From Corylus avellana (Eukaryota; Streptophyta; Magnoliopsida; Fagales; Betulaceae), in assembly GCF_901000735.1 (NCBI RefSeq), contig NC_081547.1, positions 1,054,001-1,118,000 on the forward strand: 64,000 nt of DNA. Direction: 5' to 3'. The notes beneath the pieces were generated by a model. That model made no database searches and was not told where the DNA came from. It saw nothing but the letters and a program-made list of their open reading frames with translations. Shown one piece after another: positions 11,546 through 22,509 of the stretch (position 1 is the first letter of the stretch; the number at the start of each line of letters is the position of its first letter). Both the position numbers and the translations under genes were made by a program.

Positions 11546-14500
11546 TCAAAGGTACTGCTTTTGGTTTTCTCCATTGCCCGTCTCGCGGGACTCATTGCTG
11601 GATGTGCCGTACTCGTTGCTAGGGAAGTCCTGGCTTGAAAGAGCCATCTTTCTGAACTTCTTCATGTCAGCATTGTAAGCACTGCTGTCATAGTCTGAGC
11701 TCCCATTATTGGAGCCGAAAACCGAGCTCTGCCCAGGCTTCGTCCCCACATTCAAGTCGTCCAGCGATACGTCTCCCTCCAATGCACGTACAATCTGGTT
11801 TCCAGGATCATTTCTATTGAGTTAAGCTGTCTTCTTCTTATACGTACACTATAAACAACCATTCATTTGCATAATATTCTTTTTTTCTTCTGAGAATTCA
11901 TTGCATACTCAAAGTTTAAGATTTTTTAGACCCAACAAACAATATCACCTTAATTATTCTTCTTATAGCTCCATATATACCTGGCTCATTTTCGGGCGCT
12001 TTCTTGCAGAGTGGCGAATGCTGGCAGCAGCGCTAGCTACCATGCTTGCCATCTCATGAGGATTGTAATTGCCCTCCAACCGTGGATCAACCAGCTCATC
12101 ATATTTGCCTTCCTCCAAAGCGATTGCCATTATTGGTCGAGCCTGCAGTTTGTCACACATTTACAGAAAATCTCAATGGTTTCAGGGCAAATTAATGGGA
12201 GGGAAAAATACTTTTTTCTTTTTCTTTTTAAACTCACAATCTCATGAATCTGAACTGCAAATAATGAAAAATTGGCAAAGTATAGAGGAAGCACAAACCC
12301 AATCTACTAAGCTATCTTCCATTGCACCTGAAGGATCCACAGGTCGCCGCCCAGTTATTAATTCCAAGAGCATGACACCATACGAGAAAACATCAGATTT
12401 ATCTGACAACTTGCCACTCGACGCATACTCTGGAGCCAAATACCTGCATTCATTGGCAGATTTCTCTCTTCTTAAGATTCAATGTATCGAAGAATAGCGA
12501 TTGTCTTTCTAACTTAATGACACATCAAAAAATTAGTCCCATAATTGTCCGTATTGAGTGAGTAAATTATAAAGGTATACATTCTCGACATTAATTGGTG
12601 AAAAAATATATGTACGTATAACTTCAGGTCTATTAATTCCTTGCATAGCATAAGCAAGGAATTAGATGTCTGCTTAAGAATCAAGTTGTATGCCAATGCT
12701 GAAGTTGCTTCATAGCAGTCCCTTAATTAATTATATATAGCAAAATCCTGAATACAACATACCCGAATGTTCCCATGACACGAGTAGAGACATGAGTGTA
12801 AGTGTCAGAAGACAACTTAGCCAATCCAAAATCAGCCACCTGAATTATAAGCATTGGGGAATGACTAATTAGCTTCAGCAGCATAAGCATTCATTCATAT
12901 TAAATGCTAGCTAGGAATTCATTCATGGTTCTATACATTTTCTGCAGATATATTTATGTGTAGGAGCATTCGGTAAAAGCAGATACCATGGCTTCAAAGT
13001 TGAAGTCAATGAGGATGTTTGCTGCTTTGATATCACGATGGATGATCCGAGGGTGGCCTGCATGCGCATTTCAATCAAAAATAAAAAATAAATAAAACAA
13101 CTATCAGAGAGAGAAAGAGAGAGAGAGAGAGAGGATGTGGATTTCTTACAATCTTCATGAAGGTATGCAAGGCCTTTAGCAGATCCTGTCGCAATTCGAA
13201 GTCTAGTTGACCAATCCATGACTGGAACGCCCTTTCCTGCAACCACTAGTTAGGTAAACTCATTCAGATATCCATATATATGATAGTAAAATCATCTTAT
13301 TCTAAAATTTTATCATCAACATTAATTCAAAAGCTGGCAAAAAAGAGTACATATATATAATCATTTAATCATATTGTTAAAAACTTACCATGGAGGTGAA
13401 ATTCCAAGGTCTTATTGGGGACGAATTCGTAAACCAACATTCTCTGCCCACCAGCAATACAATATCCAACGAGTGACACAAGGTGTCGATGATGAACACG
13501 ACTAATGATTTCAACCTCAGCCTGGAATTCTCTCTCTCCTTGCCCGCTGCCCGACTTCAGGCTCTTAACTGCAACTTCCTTTCCATTAGGCAACACACCC
13601 TTGTGAACATAGCCAAACCCGCCCTGACCCAACAAATTGGCCTGGGAAAACCCGCCCGTTGCAGCCGCAAGCTCCTCATATGTGAAAGTGCTCTTGTTGA
13701 ATCCAAGAGCCATATTTGGTGAGGGAGGTGGCAAGGGGGGTTTGTATGGGCCTGAGAACCCGGAGCTCATTTCACCGCTACTTGACATCATGGGGCCCGG
13801 AGGCGGAGCCCACTGGCCCACACCGGGTGATCCAGCGCCTGGCGGTGCGGGTAGCCTGACATTAACATGGTCAGGTGCTTGGGGACTATTGTGCCAGTTA
13901 GATGAACCTTTGTAGAAGTCACCACCTGCGCAATAAATTATACATTAATAGTAATTAATTATATGGAAATATTTCAAACGGCTGTGGCAAAGCTTACAAG
14001 ATAATTAAATAGGCGGAAGGCATATATATAGGAGGAATTAAAAGATGTGAAAACAAAGAATGTTGTTGCAGAATTAATTGGCACCTTTTTGTGAAGGATC
14101 TCCATAGTAATGCATCTGCATATGGCCACGCTTTTTCTTCTTCTTCCCAAAGCAAACTGTACAAATGATGATCACGGCAAGTAGAAACAACCCTACCCCA
14201 ACTGTAACTCCTATTATCAGCGCGTTGTTATTGGAATCTGATGAACTAGACGTTGAACTATCAGAATCCGACGATGGGGGTGGGGGTGAGAGTTTGTGTG
14301 GAGGTGGCGGAGATGAATGGTGGGGTGGAGGTGGCGGCCGGGAAGGTGTACCGTTTTTTGGAGGTGGCGGAGGAGGGCCATTTTTGGAAGAGGGTGGCGG
14401 CGGTGGTGGTGGTGAAGATGGCGAATTACCTCCAGATGGAGGTGGTGGAGGGGCCTCGGAGGGTGGGGGAGGAGATGGCGGTGACTGTGAGGGTGGCGGT

Positions 14501-14640
14501 GACTTTGACGGTGGCGGTGACTTTGAGGGTGGTGACGGCGATGATGATGGAGTTGGTGAAGATGATGAGCCTGACGGTGGTGGAGCGTTTGGCGAAGGTG
14601 GAGAGTCCGGCGACGAAGCATTCACAGAAGGCGAAGACAT
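11546..14640 (-). CDS. Proline-rich extensin-like receptor kinase (PERK family, PERK4/5/6/7-like)
   Basis: PERKs sit in the plasma membrane, contact the cell wall through a Pro-rich ectodomain and signal via a cytosolic Ser/Thr kinase. Eight coding exons (14640-14085, 13925-13389, 13236-13150, 13057-12987, 12839-12763, 12443-12299, 12142-11981, 11794-11546) close in frame to 627 aa. Residues 1-136 are Ser/Pro-rich with [14 protein letters not shown] motifs and no classical signal peptide, as in the family. The TM segment is about 139-164, followed by GKKKKKR. Kinase motifs: GQGGFG at 286-291, VAVK with Lys307, [10 protein letters not shown] at 401-410 (RD kinase), DFG at 421-423, APE at 447-449. 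The C-terminus has [13 protein letters not shown], typical of PERKs. Residue 418, just before VADFG, is Met where relatives I recall have Lys. The next gene upstream is on the same strand, 2 kb away. Family certain; closest member inferred. Confidence 0.95.
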
Positions 14641-14747
14641 TATACGGTCATCAACTTCCGGTAGCTAAGATTTACGTCAAAGTATACGCCGGAAAGTAAC
14701 TCCACCTCTCCCTCGCAACTGCTCGTCTCAAGTACTATTGGAGACCC

Positions 14748-14978
14748 CTGAATAAGATTAAAAGATCCAAATAGAAACAGTTACAGAGAACAACAATAAA
14801 ATGTAAATAACATTAAGCAATACGACCCCAGCTTAAATCCAACGTAAACGTACGTTTTTAATTTTTTTACTCTAAATGGAGTTCCATAAATTACAGTAAT
14901 TTTAGCTTTTACATCTTAAAATTCTGTTTCTGAAGGAGAAAGCAACTTTTTTTTTTTTTTGCATTAGAAGAAGGGTAC
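14748..14978 (-). other. Probable 5'-UTR intron of the PERK gene
   Basis: On the minus strand a CAG/GTACCC donor at 14978 and a TTATTCAG acceptor at 14748 bound a 231-bp segment rich in T near its middle, upstream of the ATG at 14640. Splicing is inferred from consensus only. Confidence 0.5.
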
Positions 14979-15097
14979 CTGATTAGAGATAGGAGGGTTC
15001 TCGAAGGAGGGAGAGAGAAAATCTGTTGGATATTGAAATTTCCATAATAGAGAGGAGACCCTGTCCAATTCCCAATGGCCTCCTACAAAGGTGGATT

Positions 15098-15141
15098 CTC
15101 TCTCTCTCTCTCCCTCTCTCTGTCTCTCTCTCTCTCTTCCT
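15098..15141. repeat. (TC)n microsatellite upstream of PERK
   Basis: Interrupted TC/CTCTC tract (GA on the gene's strand) next to the probable transcription start of the PERK gene. Such GA/TC runs are common in plant core promoters and leaders. Confidence 0.7.
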
Positions 15142-15149
15142 CAAGTCTA

Positions 15150-15963
15150 ATAAACCTTTTGTTTTGCCACCTTTAACTTAGTTTGAGTTCGTTATTCGTT
15201 TTACCAGTTCCTGGCTGGTGTTTTGCTTACTTCTTATTCAGCCTATGTCGACCCTATAATTTCCTTTCAGGTAACCAATATTAACTTCAAATATAAACTC
15301 TCTCCACATTGCACGCTTGTCTTCACACTTGTAACAAACACAACCTCACCTCTTGTTTCTAAAATGAAACATAAAAATTAAGGATTGATCCGCAATATCA
15401 CATCAACAAAATAAGATAAAATTGTGATAAATAACAATATTACTTTCTGTTTCTACGAATCAGAGAAATTGAGAGATTCATTTTATGGTCTAAATTAATT
15501 TTAATTTACATGTTTAATGATGCATGCATGTGTTACTAAATGGTAAATATATTGTCACTATTTTTAAATGACTTGGTACCATTCATACACTATTAATTAG
15601 ATGCAACAAAACAAAATAAATTTACCATGTGCGGGTGATCCAGTAGATAGACCAAACATGATGACCAAATATAATACCGGGCAAAAGAAAATGGAAAGAC
15701 GTAAATGATCGAAATCCTTCACTTGGATGTGGGCGTTGCTATGGCAATCTCATTATATAGCTTAAAAATTATTTATTTTTGTCACTCAAAAAAAAGATTT
15801 ATTTATTTTTGGAAGATGTATCGAGACCCATTATCCTCAATGGAAATCAGTTGAAAAACTTTAAAATTTTATATCTATTACTTTCCCTGGACAGAAAACT
15901 GTTTCAAGGGGATAAGCAGATCCAAAATATAGCAAGTAGATCTCAATCATATCCAACAAGAAG

Positions 15964-16007
<44 letters not shown>

Positions 16008-16660
16008 TGAGGCTGTTCGAAAATAACGAAACTCCAAGGCTATAAGGAGAACTTAGAACCTAGCGATGAAATATCGCATACATTTATCCGAGCAAAGAAA
16101 AATCAGTGGCTTCTTGTTGGAGTGAGATCGCCTAAAACCTGGTCACCCGAAATTCAGGCAAACCTACTTGCCCTGAACAGCTTCAAATGCGGAGCCCTGC
16201 ACTTACGCTATCTGAATTTAAGTAAAATTTCAGTAAAATTCAGAGTGCCTAATTTCAGGGATGCTCATCCTTTCTTGTTAAGGAGTCTGCAATCTGCATG
16301 ATTTGGAAATTAGAAGCTTCTATGCAGGTCAAAATTCCGAAGCAGCCTACTAGTGACAGGTTTAAAATAAAGGTCCGATAAACTGAACAATTTCATTAAA
16401 TTGTTTCATTTACTTGGCATCCTAATTCTGAACCCCAAATCAAATATATTTTGTATTTTGCACCAAAAAAACCCGAAAGTAGCAAGATGTCAAACAAAAA
16501 CACAGCCAAATTTGATAGCTACAATTCTAACACAAAAGCCATAAAATTATTTCCCCAACTATTACGTAATTTCCAAACCATTACCACCTAATATAACAGC
16601 CCAGCGTGTCATCTTCTGGCTACAAAGCGTTGCAGATGAGGTAGGCACATAAGATAAGCG
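15150..16660. other. Intergenic region between PERK and F-box genes
   Basis: No gene supported. It contains a (TA)n run at 15966-16004. The last 200-300 bp before 16668 are probably F-box 3'-UTR. Confidence 0.5.
15966..16004. repeat. (TA)n microsatellite
   Basis: Uninterrupted TA dinucleotide run of about 39 bp. Confidence 0.9.
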
Positions 16661-16667
16661 AGCCAAA

Positions 16668-17792
16668 CTAAATTTCAACAAGGCTATTCACATAAGCAAT
16701 GATTCTAATATCATCATCAGCTTCATCGCTCAGGCGTCCAAATTTTTTAGTCTTCAGGTCGTATGAATAAAGCGTTTTCTGGCTCCGAAACACGATCACA
16801 TCCCTGCTCGCAAAGAGCACAGCTCCCTTATTGTATGGCAAAGATCCAGGACATGAAAATCCATGAAGCTCTGAAAATGAAATTCCGCGGAACTCCGAGC
16901 TGTTGTCGATACTGACACTAAGTTTTAAATCCCAAGCCTTGACTCTGCTGTTCATAGCCATCGTGTTTGTGTAGGGATTGGACAGCACACTCACAGTTAG
17001 TGTCCGATTATAAGCGCTAGTCGAAGTAAGCTTCCCATTCATAACACCCAAGCAGCCATAATGACCATAAAGGCGTTGTGACCGCTCCATGGTGAGATCA
17101 AAAGCAACAATTCCACTACCCTCTGAAAGCCAGTAAACAATTCCATCCACATGGACACCTGAGTTAGGAATGAGCTTTGTAGCACCAAAGTATATCTCAC
17201 CAGAAATTCTCCAGGACCCTTCTGCAGAGGAATAGATCTCAAATTCGCATGTACTGTCAAAGTCAGCAGATGGAAAAGCACAAATGAGCTTGTACTCGGC
17301 GACAAAGTTGAGTAACGACGGCTCAAACATCAGCACAAGGGAAGGGTCAGACCCATGATTAGCATTGGGTTTAGGGAGTTTCTTCCACTGCTTGGTAACA
17401 GGATTGCAGATGTAGTAGGCCTTGTCACCAGTGTGACCCTGGCAGCATAGTAAGCCATTGGAAGAAGTCTTGATGTCAACTGGTTCAGGCAGAAACTGCA
17501 AAGATGGGTCTGGAACACCGTAAGAATCTGGGTCAAGGGAGATAAATGAAGGTGGATTCGAACTAGATTGACAAAATAAGCCCGAGATATCATGGAAACT
17601 ATTTGACTGATTGTGGGCAAAGAAAGGAGTTGAGATCTGGAGCTTCCAGTCCCTACAAACTGTTTTGAACCTAAAAAGTGATTTAGCAGGAAGAAAAGGC
17701 AGGGTGTGCTCCCTTATTATGTCTTTGAGGTCCATGTATATCTTGTTGTTTCTGTTTGCAATGACATTATTTGATCTCTTCCCTCGATCCAT
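16668..17792 (-). CDS. F-box protein with kelch-like C-terminal region
   Basis: F-box proteins are the substrate-recognition part of SCF ubiquitin ligases, binding SKP1/ASK through the F-box. This single coding exon gives 374 aa from ATG (MDRGKRSNN); the frame extends a few codons further up only through a non-ATG codon. The F-box is at about residues 21-62, with LPFLPAKSLFRFKTVCRDW. Downstream are motifs of the F-box-associated/kelch type: SSNGLLCCQ, YYICNPVTKQWKKLP, VYWLSEG, VAFDL and a late TLYSYDLKTKKF. This layout resembles Arabidopsis At5g49610-type proteins (from memory). The substrate cannot be predicted. Upstream sequence suggests a 5'-UTR intron, as an acceptor ACAG lies 40 nt before the ATG. 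Confidence 0.9.
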   Translation of the reverse strand: MDRGKRSNNVIANRNNKIYMDLKDIIREHTLPFLPAKSLFRFKTVCRDWKLQISTPFFAHNQSNSFHDISGLFCQSSSNPPSFISLDPDSYGVPDPSLQFLPEPVDIKTSSNGLLCCQGHTGDKAYYICNPVTKQWKKLPKPNANHGSDPSLVLMFEPSLLNFVAEYKLICAFPSADFDSTCEFEIYSSAEGSWRISGEIYFGATKLIPNSGVHVDGIVYWLSEGSGIVAFDLTMERSQRLYGHYGCLGVMNGKLTSTSAYNRTLTVSVLSNPYTNTMAMNSRVKAWDLKLSVSIDNSSEFRGISFSELHGFSCPGSLPYNKGAVLFASRDVIVFRSQKTLYSYDLKTKKFGRLSDEADDDIRIIAYVNSLVEI

Positions 17793-17832
17793 TAAGCCTC
17801 TTATCAAATTTCTTTGTCAGTAATTGAACTGT

Positions 17833-19592
17833 AGCAAGACATGGAAGTTTTTGTCAGTAAAATGGAAAATTACATAGATATAATAAATCTTACAAAAAAG
17901 GAAAAGAAATGTAGAGAGCAGACATAAAACAAAAAATTTTCTTATCCACATTATAGATTTGGTTTTTGAGTTTTCATTTGTTTCAAAATGCTGAATGTCT
18001 CATAAGTTAGCTAAATCAATATGCAAACTCTCAATTGCTTCAATGTTTACCTCCTATTCAACAATACTAGTATTCTACGCAACAGCTGAACCAATAGGTG
18101 GCTTATGATAGGGTTTGTGGCAGCATGCGGTATTCGGAAACAAGTTGATGAGTAAAACATCATATGTATTAATCCTTATTTACAAATTCCTTATTGGTAC
18201 TATTTCCAAACTAACAACTCTGTAATGCCATGTATGAATCACAATCACAATAAGGAAATACTGCTCATCAGAAAAACCTATTAATTCTTTATTTTTCTAT
18301 ACAAAAGCTCTGCCAGTCATATTCATGAATTGAACATATCATTTTGCAGTTGTCTTTCCTACTTATAAAAAACCAATCGTTTCTCTTTCAAAGTATTGGA
18401 ACACATTAGAAATACATGATAACATACCCAAATTCAATTCTCATCAGACATTAAACTTAATATAATTATCTATTTCTAAATAAAATTATAAACTGGTCAG
18501 ATTCTGCTCGACTTTATTTGGCCATATGTTAATATCAGTCTGCCCCCATTGCCATCCAAACAATATCTCACCAAATCAAAGTAGAGAAAGACGCCTGCTA
18601 ATAGAAAAAGTGGCATATCTGCAGATGATAACGAGAGCAATACTAATAGCACCAATAGTATCCATTCCAGTTCCCTTTACTAGTAAGGGGAGCCATCACC
18701 ATGGCCAATGATCCAACCCCATACCGAGATGCCCTTATGTTAATATCAGTCTACCCCCATTTTTATCCAAACAATGTCACCAAATCACTGTGCACATTTT
18801 GGGCTATTAAGAACTCAAAAAGATTGATTTACACCAAAAGCAAAAAACTACAAAGAACTATCCATTTGCTAAGAAAATTTCTATTCTATACTAAACTTTG
18901 CCTTCTTTAGGTACACTTTGTTCCTCATAGAAATTGCACCATTTTACCTACATTAACAATAAAGATTCCACTAATTAATACTTAACAAGGGTGGCCCTAT
19001 TTTCACATCTCGAATGGTTGTTTCCACACCACTCCCTCTTGTAGGTTGAGATCCACCGACTGAGAAGGAGTGGTATGTAATTAACAAAATCTACTATTTC
19101 AAGAACGTTCAAACGCCGATTGATTCCCCGTGATAAGATTAACGATCTCAGAAAACATAATCTAAGTCCAAACAAAACTACACATATAAGAGAAATATGT
19201 ACTAGCCAAATTAAAATCACTGAGCATAACCCAATGCAACTAATCGGCACCGTCTAATTTGATTTTTGTTCATTTTTATTGGTTATTCTCAGAAACAACA
19301 AGAACATAAAATTTTGTTAACTTTTCCTTCGTATTCTCAGCAACCAAACAGGCCCTCGTAGTACAGATCCCCTTTACGCGATCAAATAGTTTACATACGG
19401 GCGATCAGACTGTAAAATCCAAACATTTCTCCTGAAGAAAAAAGCTAGCAACAGCAAAAAAACTATACAATTTTGATCTAAACGATGCAATAGATATAGG
19501 AGCGTGCTAATAACGATTAACTTAATCTAACATCTACAGAAACTGATCAAACTAAAATTATCAATTTGATAATGAGCTAACGACTGCACCTC
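17833..19592 (-). other. Probable long 5'-UTR intron of the F-box gene
   Basis: On the minus strand a plausible donor (ATTGAG/GTGCAG, near 19592) follows a TCAC/TCTC-rich leader at about 19600-19665, and an acceptor (TTGCTACAG) lies near 17833, just ahead of the ATG. The roughly 1.76 kb between contains no gene, but has a direct repeat at 18525-18578 and 18736-18787. Inferred from consensus and layout. Confidence 0.4.
18525..18787. repeat. Pair of direct repeats of about 52 bp
   Basis: 18525-18578 and 18736-18787 share TATGTTAATATCAGTCT, CCCCCATT, ATCCAAACAAT and CACCAAATCA, differing at a few bases. They lie in the probable 5'-UTR intron of the F-box gene. Confidence 0.75.
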
Positions 19593-19908
19593 AATTTCGA
19601 TCGGCGATAGTTTTTGATCGAGATGGCCAGCGAGCAAGCGAGAGAGAGTGAGTGAGTGAGTGATTTAAATTGTCCGGTGTCCCTTATAAAATACGAAAAG
19701 AAACAATGGAAAAAGACTACAGCTTGACTTGTTGCAGAAGGTTGTCAGTTTGGATTCCAGTATATTATACGCTAGCCGAGGGCTATCACTATCCTACTCC
19801 AGCTCAGGATATGAGTTCACCAGGAAAAACGTGCACTTTGTTTGAACCGGCTGTAGCTAGGCTGAAATAAACCCTCGCTAATCGCCCTAATTACTAGCCG
19901 TATAATCG

Positions 19909-19940
<32 letters not shown>

Positions 19941-19943
<3 letters not shown>

Positions 19944-20382
19944 CATTCCTAATGGAAGAACTAAATGTTACTTTTATTTAAAATGGCTCTTCAAATATTT
20001 AAAAAACTCCCTATATTGGATTAGCCAAAATAAAATGTAAAATAGATATTTGATTGGAAGAGCTAAAAAAAAAGCTAAATGTAGCAGTACTTTTCAAGGG
20101 AGTTATTTTATTTTTATTGTTTCCTATTTTCTCTTTTTCCCAAATCTTTTCATACTTTTTCTCTGCATATTCTCTTTTTCCCAAAACTTTTCTCATTTTT
20201 CCTCTCACGTGTTCTCTTTTTTCCAAAACTTTTATTGCTTTTAATAATATTTTAATATAATAGATATAAATATAGCTAATCGGATGTAGAGACATATAAA
20301 AATAGCTTATCTAAACTAGATAAAAGTGAGTTTTAAGAAGCCATTTTACATAAAAATATGGCTCCTCCATTGGAAATGCTCT
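19941..20382. mobile_element. MITE, family A copy 1
   Basis: Begins GAGCATTCCTAATGGAAGA; its end, reverse complemented, reads AGAGCATTTCCAATGGAGGA. A diverged copy of the same 440-bp element is at 39220-39666. Both share internal words such as TGTAAAATAGATATTTGATT and GCTAAATGTAGCAG. No coding capacity, so it would need a transposase in trans. A clear target-site duplication was not found; the left flank is a TA microsatellite. Confidence 0.8.
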
Positions 20383-20689
20383 AAGGATGTCATATGTAAG
20401 TGACATTACTATCAAAACGTCATTTTTGGTTTTTCTGATTTTTTTTTTCTTCTCTTTTTTTCCTTTTACAAAGAGGTTAACAGTTAATAGCGGTTTTCTC
20501 TTATTTAATAATCGCGTGGTTCTTAAATAACCGCTAATCAGTGGTTATTAAATAACTACTAACTGCTTAGGCGGTTGCGATTAGCAGTTTTAGCAAATAA
20601 CCACTAACGTAACCCTCTTTTCACCCACATACTCAATTAAGTTGAATTTCTTTTCACTTCGTTTAGAATATTCATTTTTCGTTAAAAAA

Positions 20690-20862
20690 TGAGAGGAATG
20701 CTATATACTTTCTATAAATTTTTTTCCAAAATTTGCTCCTTAAATGATGTGTCACAAGCCCATAAAATGATGACACATTTCTCAAAATAATGAATTATAT
20801 AAAATTGTGATTCATCATTTGGATAAATTTTTTGAGAAGTGTAGCATTTCTCAAAAATTATG
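20690..20862. mobile_element. Small MITE
   Basis: Left end GAGAGGAATGCTATATACTT pairs with the reverse complement of the right end (TGAGAAATGCTACACTTCTC). About 170 bp, no coding content. The ends resemble those at 22350-22505. Confidence 0.5.
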
Positions 20863-21666
20863 TAATTCTCACTTATTCAGAAAACACATATCAATTTTAT
20901 AAATTGTGCTAAAAAAATTTCTTCAAAGCTAGTTGGAGGAAAACGTATTGCCATGATAGAATTGATTTTTTCTTTTTATTTGAGATACTAGTATAGCTTT
21001 TTTTTTTTTTTTTTTTGTAAAGTATATGAGAAAACGAAAAAAACCCACTAAATAGAACTCTAAACTACAACCGTGGAAAAAGCGGGTATTTTTCACTTAC
21101 AATTTAGATTGAGAGAGGAGAGATATGGAAATGCAACTAAAAATATTTCTAGTTATGACCCATTATACTGCATTATGGACGTAGAAATTTGTACTTTTAT
21201 TCATATTCGTGACTTCTCAAATAGAAGATACTATGATAGAGTCAATAGAATAGAGAAGAGATTCTTGCATTATATTGATTATTTTGGATTATCTTAAATT
21301 ATTTGATTTTCGTGCCTTAAGTTACATACCCAGATACGCATATAATAATGTTTTGGCTATATATATATATATATGAGCCTAATAGTAATAGCCTATGGCC
21401 CCTACTACATACCCTCCACTCAGTCCGTCTCTGCTTCCAGTGAAAAATCATCAGAAATCTTGTGCAAAGCGAGAAATGCATGGTAATGATCACCTCTAAT
21501 AAAAAATTTGTTAAATATAATATTCTAACAAAGATAATTAAAATTCTTTCACAATCTTCATTATTAATTTAACATACGAAAAGAAAATTAACATGACAGC
21601 TTGGACGAAGTGTGGCCACAGACACAGGATAGAATTCTAGTGGTCGTCGACAACGCATTATCTGCT

Positions 21667-21693
21667 AGAGAGAGAGAGAGAGAGAGAGAGAGA
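21667..21693. repeat. (GA)n microsatellite
   Basis: Uninterrupted GA run directly beyond the stop codon of the plastid-protein gene; a second GA-rich stretch at about 22244-22271 lies in its leader. Confidence 0.85.
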
Positions 21694-21695
21694 AC

Positions 21696-22187
21696 TCAGC
21701 CAAAGCACTGGTCAGCTGGGAGAGGGCCGGGAATATAACCCTGCTCAAAATACTGCAACCCGAACACAACGACAATGGCAAGCAAAGTTAAGTACGATAG
21801 ACCTTCAACAGCTCCTAACAACCCGAAAGGACCATTGGGCAAACCCGAACCGGTTTTGATTTTGGTGTACAAGGACCAAGCTACGATTCCCACAACAACT
21901 AGATAGCTGACGCCCTCTATTGCGCCTATTGAGCCCCCTGGCCCAGGCGGGAGGCCGCAGCCAGTTGTCTTGAGCGTGTAGAGGGACCAGCCTATCACTG
22001 GGGTTGAGACCAAGCCACCAGCTATTGCAGCTTTCTCTACAACGCCGACGTTGCCGCTGTCGCTGCTCTCTTTTGCCATGCCCAAGAGTTTGAGTGGTGC
22101 ATGCAACCTTGCTCTTCCATGGGCGAAATTGAAAGAGTTACTTCGTGGTGACGGTAGGGATGTTGATGCGGGTGACAATAGCAACAT
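21696..22187 (-). CDS. Small plastid-type membrane protein with two 37-residue repeats
   Basis: 163 aa from the only in-frame ATG; an in-frame TAG precedes it, and the open frame further up has no ATG. The first 35 residues are Ser/Pro/Arg/Leu-rich with few acidic residues (SPASTSLPSPRSNSF), as in chloroplast transit peptides. Residues 66-102 and 103-139 are two abutting copies of one unit: WSLYT, then G-GLP, GP, G-GA-EG-SYL, then a hydrophobic stretch, with 22 of 37 positions identical. Each unit would give a membrane segment, and a third hydrophobic stretch is at about 50-68. The C-terminus is YIPGPLPADQCFG. I do not recognise a named family or function; it may match a short Arabidopsis gene near At3g50685 (memory, unverified). 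A thylakoid or envelope location is inferred. Confidence 0.8.
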   Translation of the reverse strand: MLLLSPASTSLPSPRSNSFNFAHGRARLHAPLKLLGMAKESSDSGNVGVVEKAAIAGGLVSTPVIGWSLYTLKTTGCGLPPGPGGSIGAIEGVSYLVVVGIVAWSLYTKIKTGSGLPNGPFGLLGAVEGLSYLTLLAIVVVFGLQYFEQGYIPGPLPADQCFG

Positions 22188-22349
22188 CTTTGAGGCTTCC
22201 AAGAAAAAGCTGTTGGCCTAGTCCTACAAATTTTCTTCCGCACAGAGAGAGAGAGAGAGAGAGAAAGAGAGGCATTCTTTCCAAGTCATCATATAAAGAG
22301 AGAGAGAGAGACCATAAAAAGTAAAATAAAGTTGAAAATGATAGGTTTT

Positions 22350-22505
22350 AAATAAAAGAAATGCTATTTACCAAACCGATATTTTACTATACTGAACTTA
22401 AATCAGCCGTTGTTTAAAACATAAGAAATAAAAAATCAATTGATACTAGATCCTACCGTTAACATAGTGGGATACTTGTGAAATATTAGTATGGCAAATA
22501 CTATT
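22350..22505. mobile_element. Small MITE
   Basis: Left end AGAAATGCTATTTACCAAAC pairs with the reverse complement of the right end (AAGAGCAATAGTATTTGCCA). About 155 bp between, no coding content. Confidence 0.45.
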
Positions 22506-22509
22506 GCTC

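Larger units (their letters stand above)
19670..21695. other. Intergenic region holding MITEs
   Basis: No gene. It contains a (TA)n run at 19914-19940, a MITE of about 442 bp at 19941-20382, a segment at about 20480-20600 with repeated TAATAACCGCTAA words, a second MITE at about 20690-20862, and a (GA)n run at 21667-21693. Confidence 0.55.

Noticed and set aside
14165..14668. Gly-rich plus-strand open frame of 167 codons
   Set aside because: Antisense shadow of the Pro-rich PERK ectodomain; poly-Gly composition comes from CCN codons on the other strand.
22188..22202. Upstream extension of the plastid-protein frame (five extra codons)
   Set aside because: It begins with TTG, and an in-frame TAG lies just above; the first ATG is at 22187.
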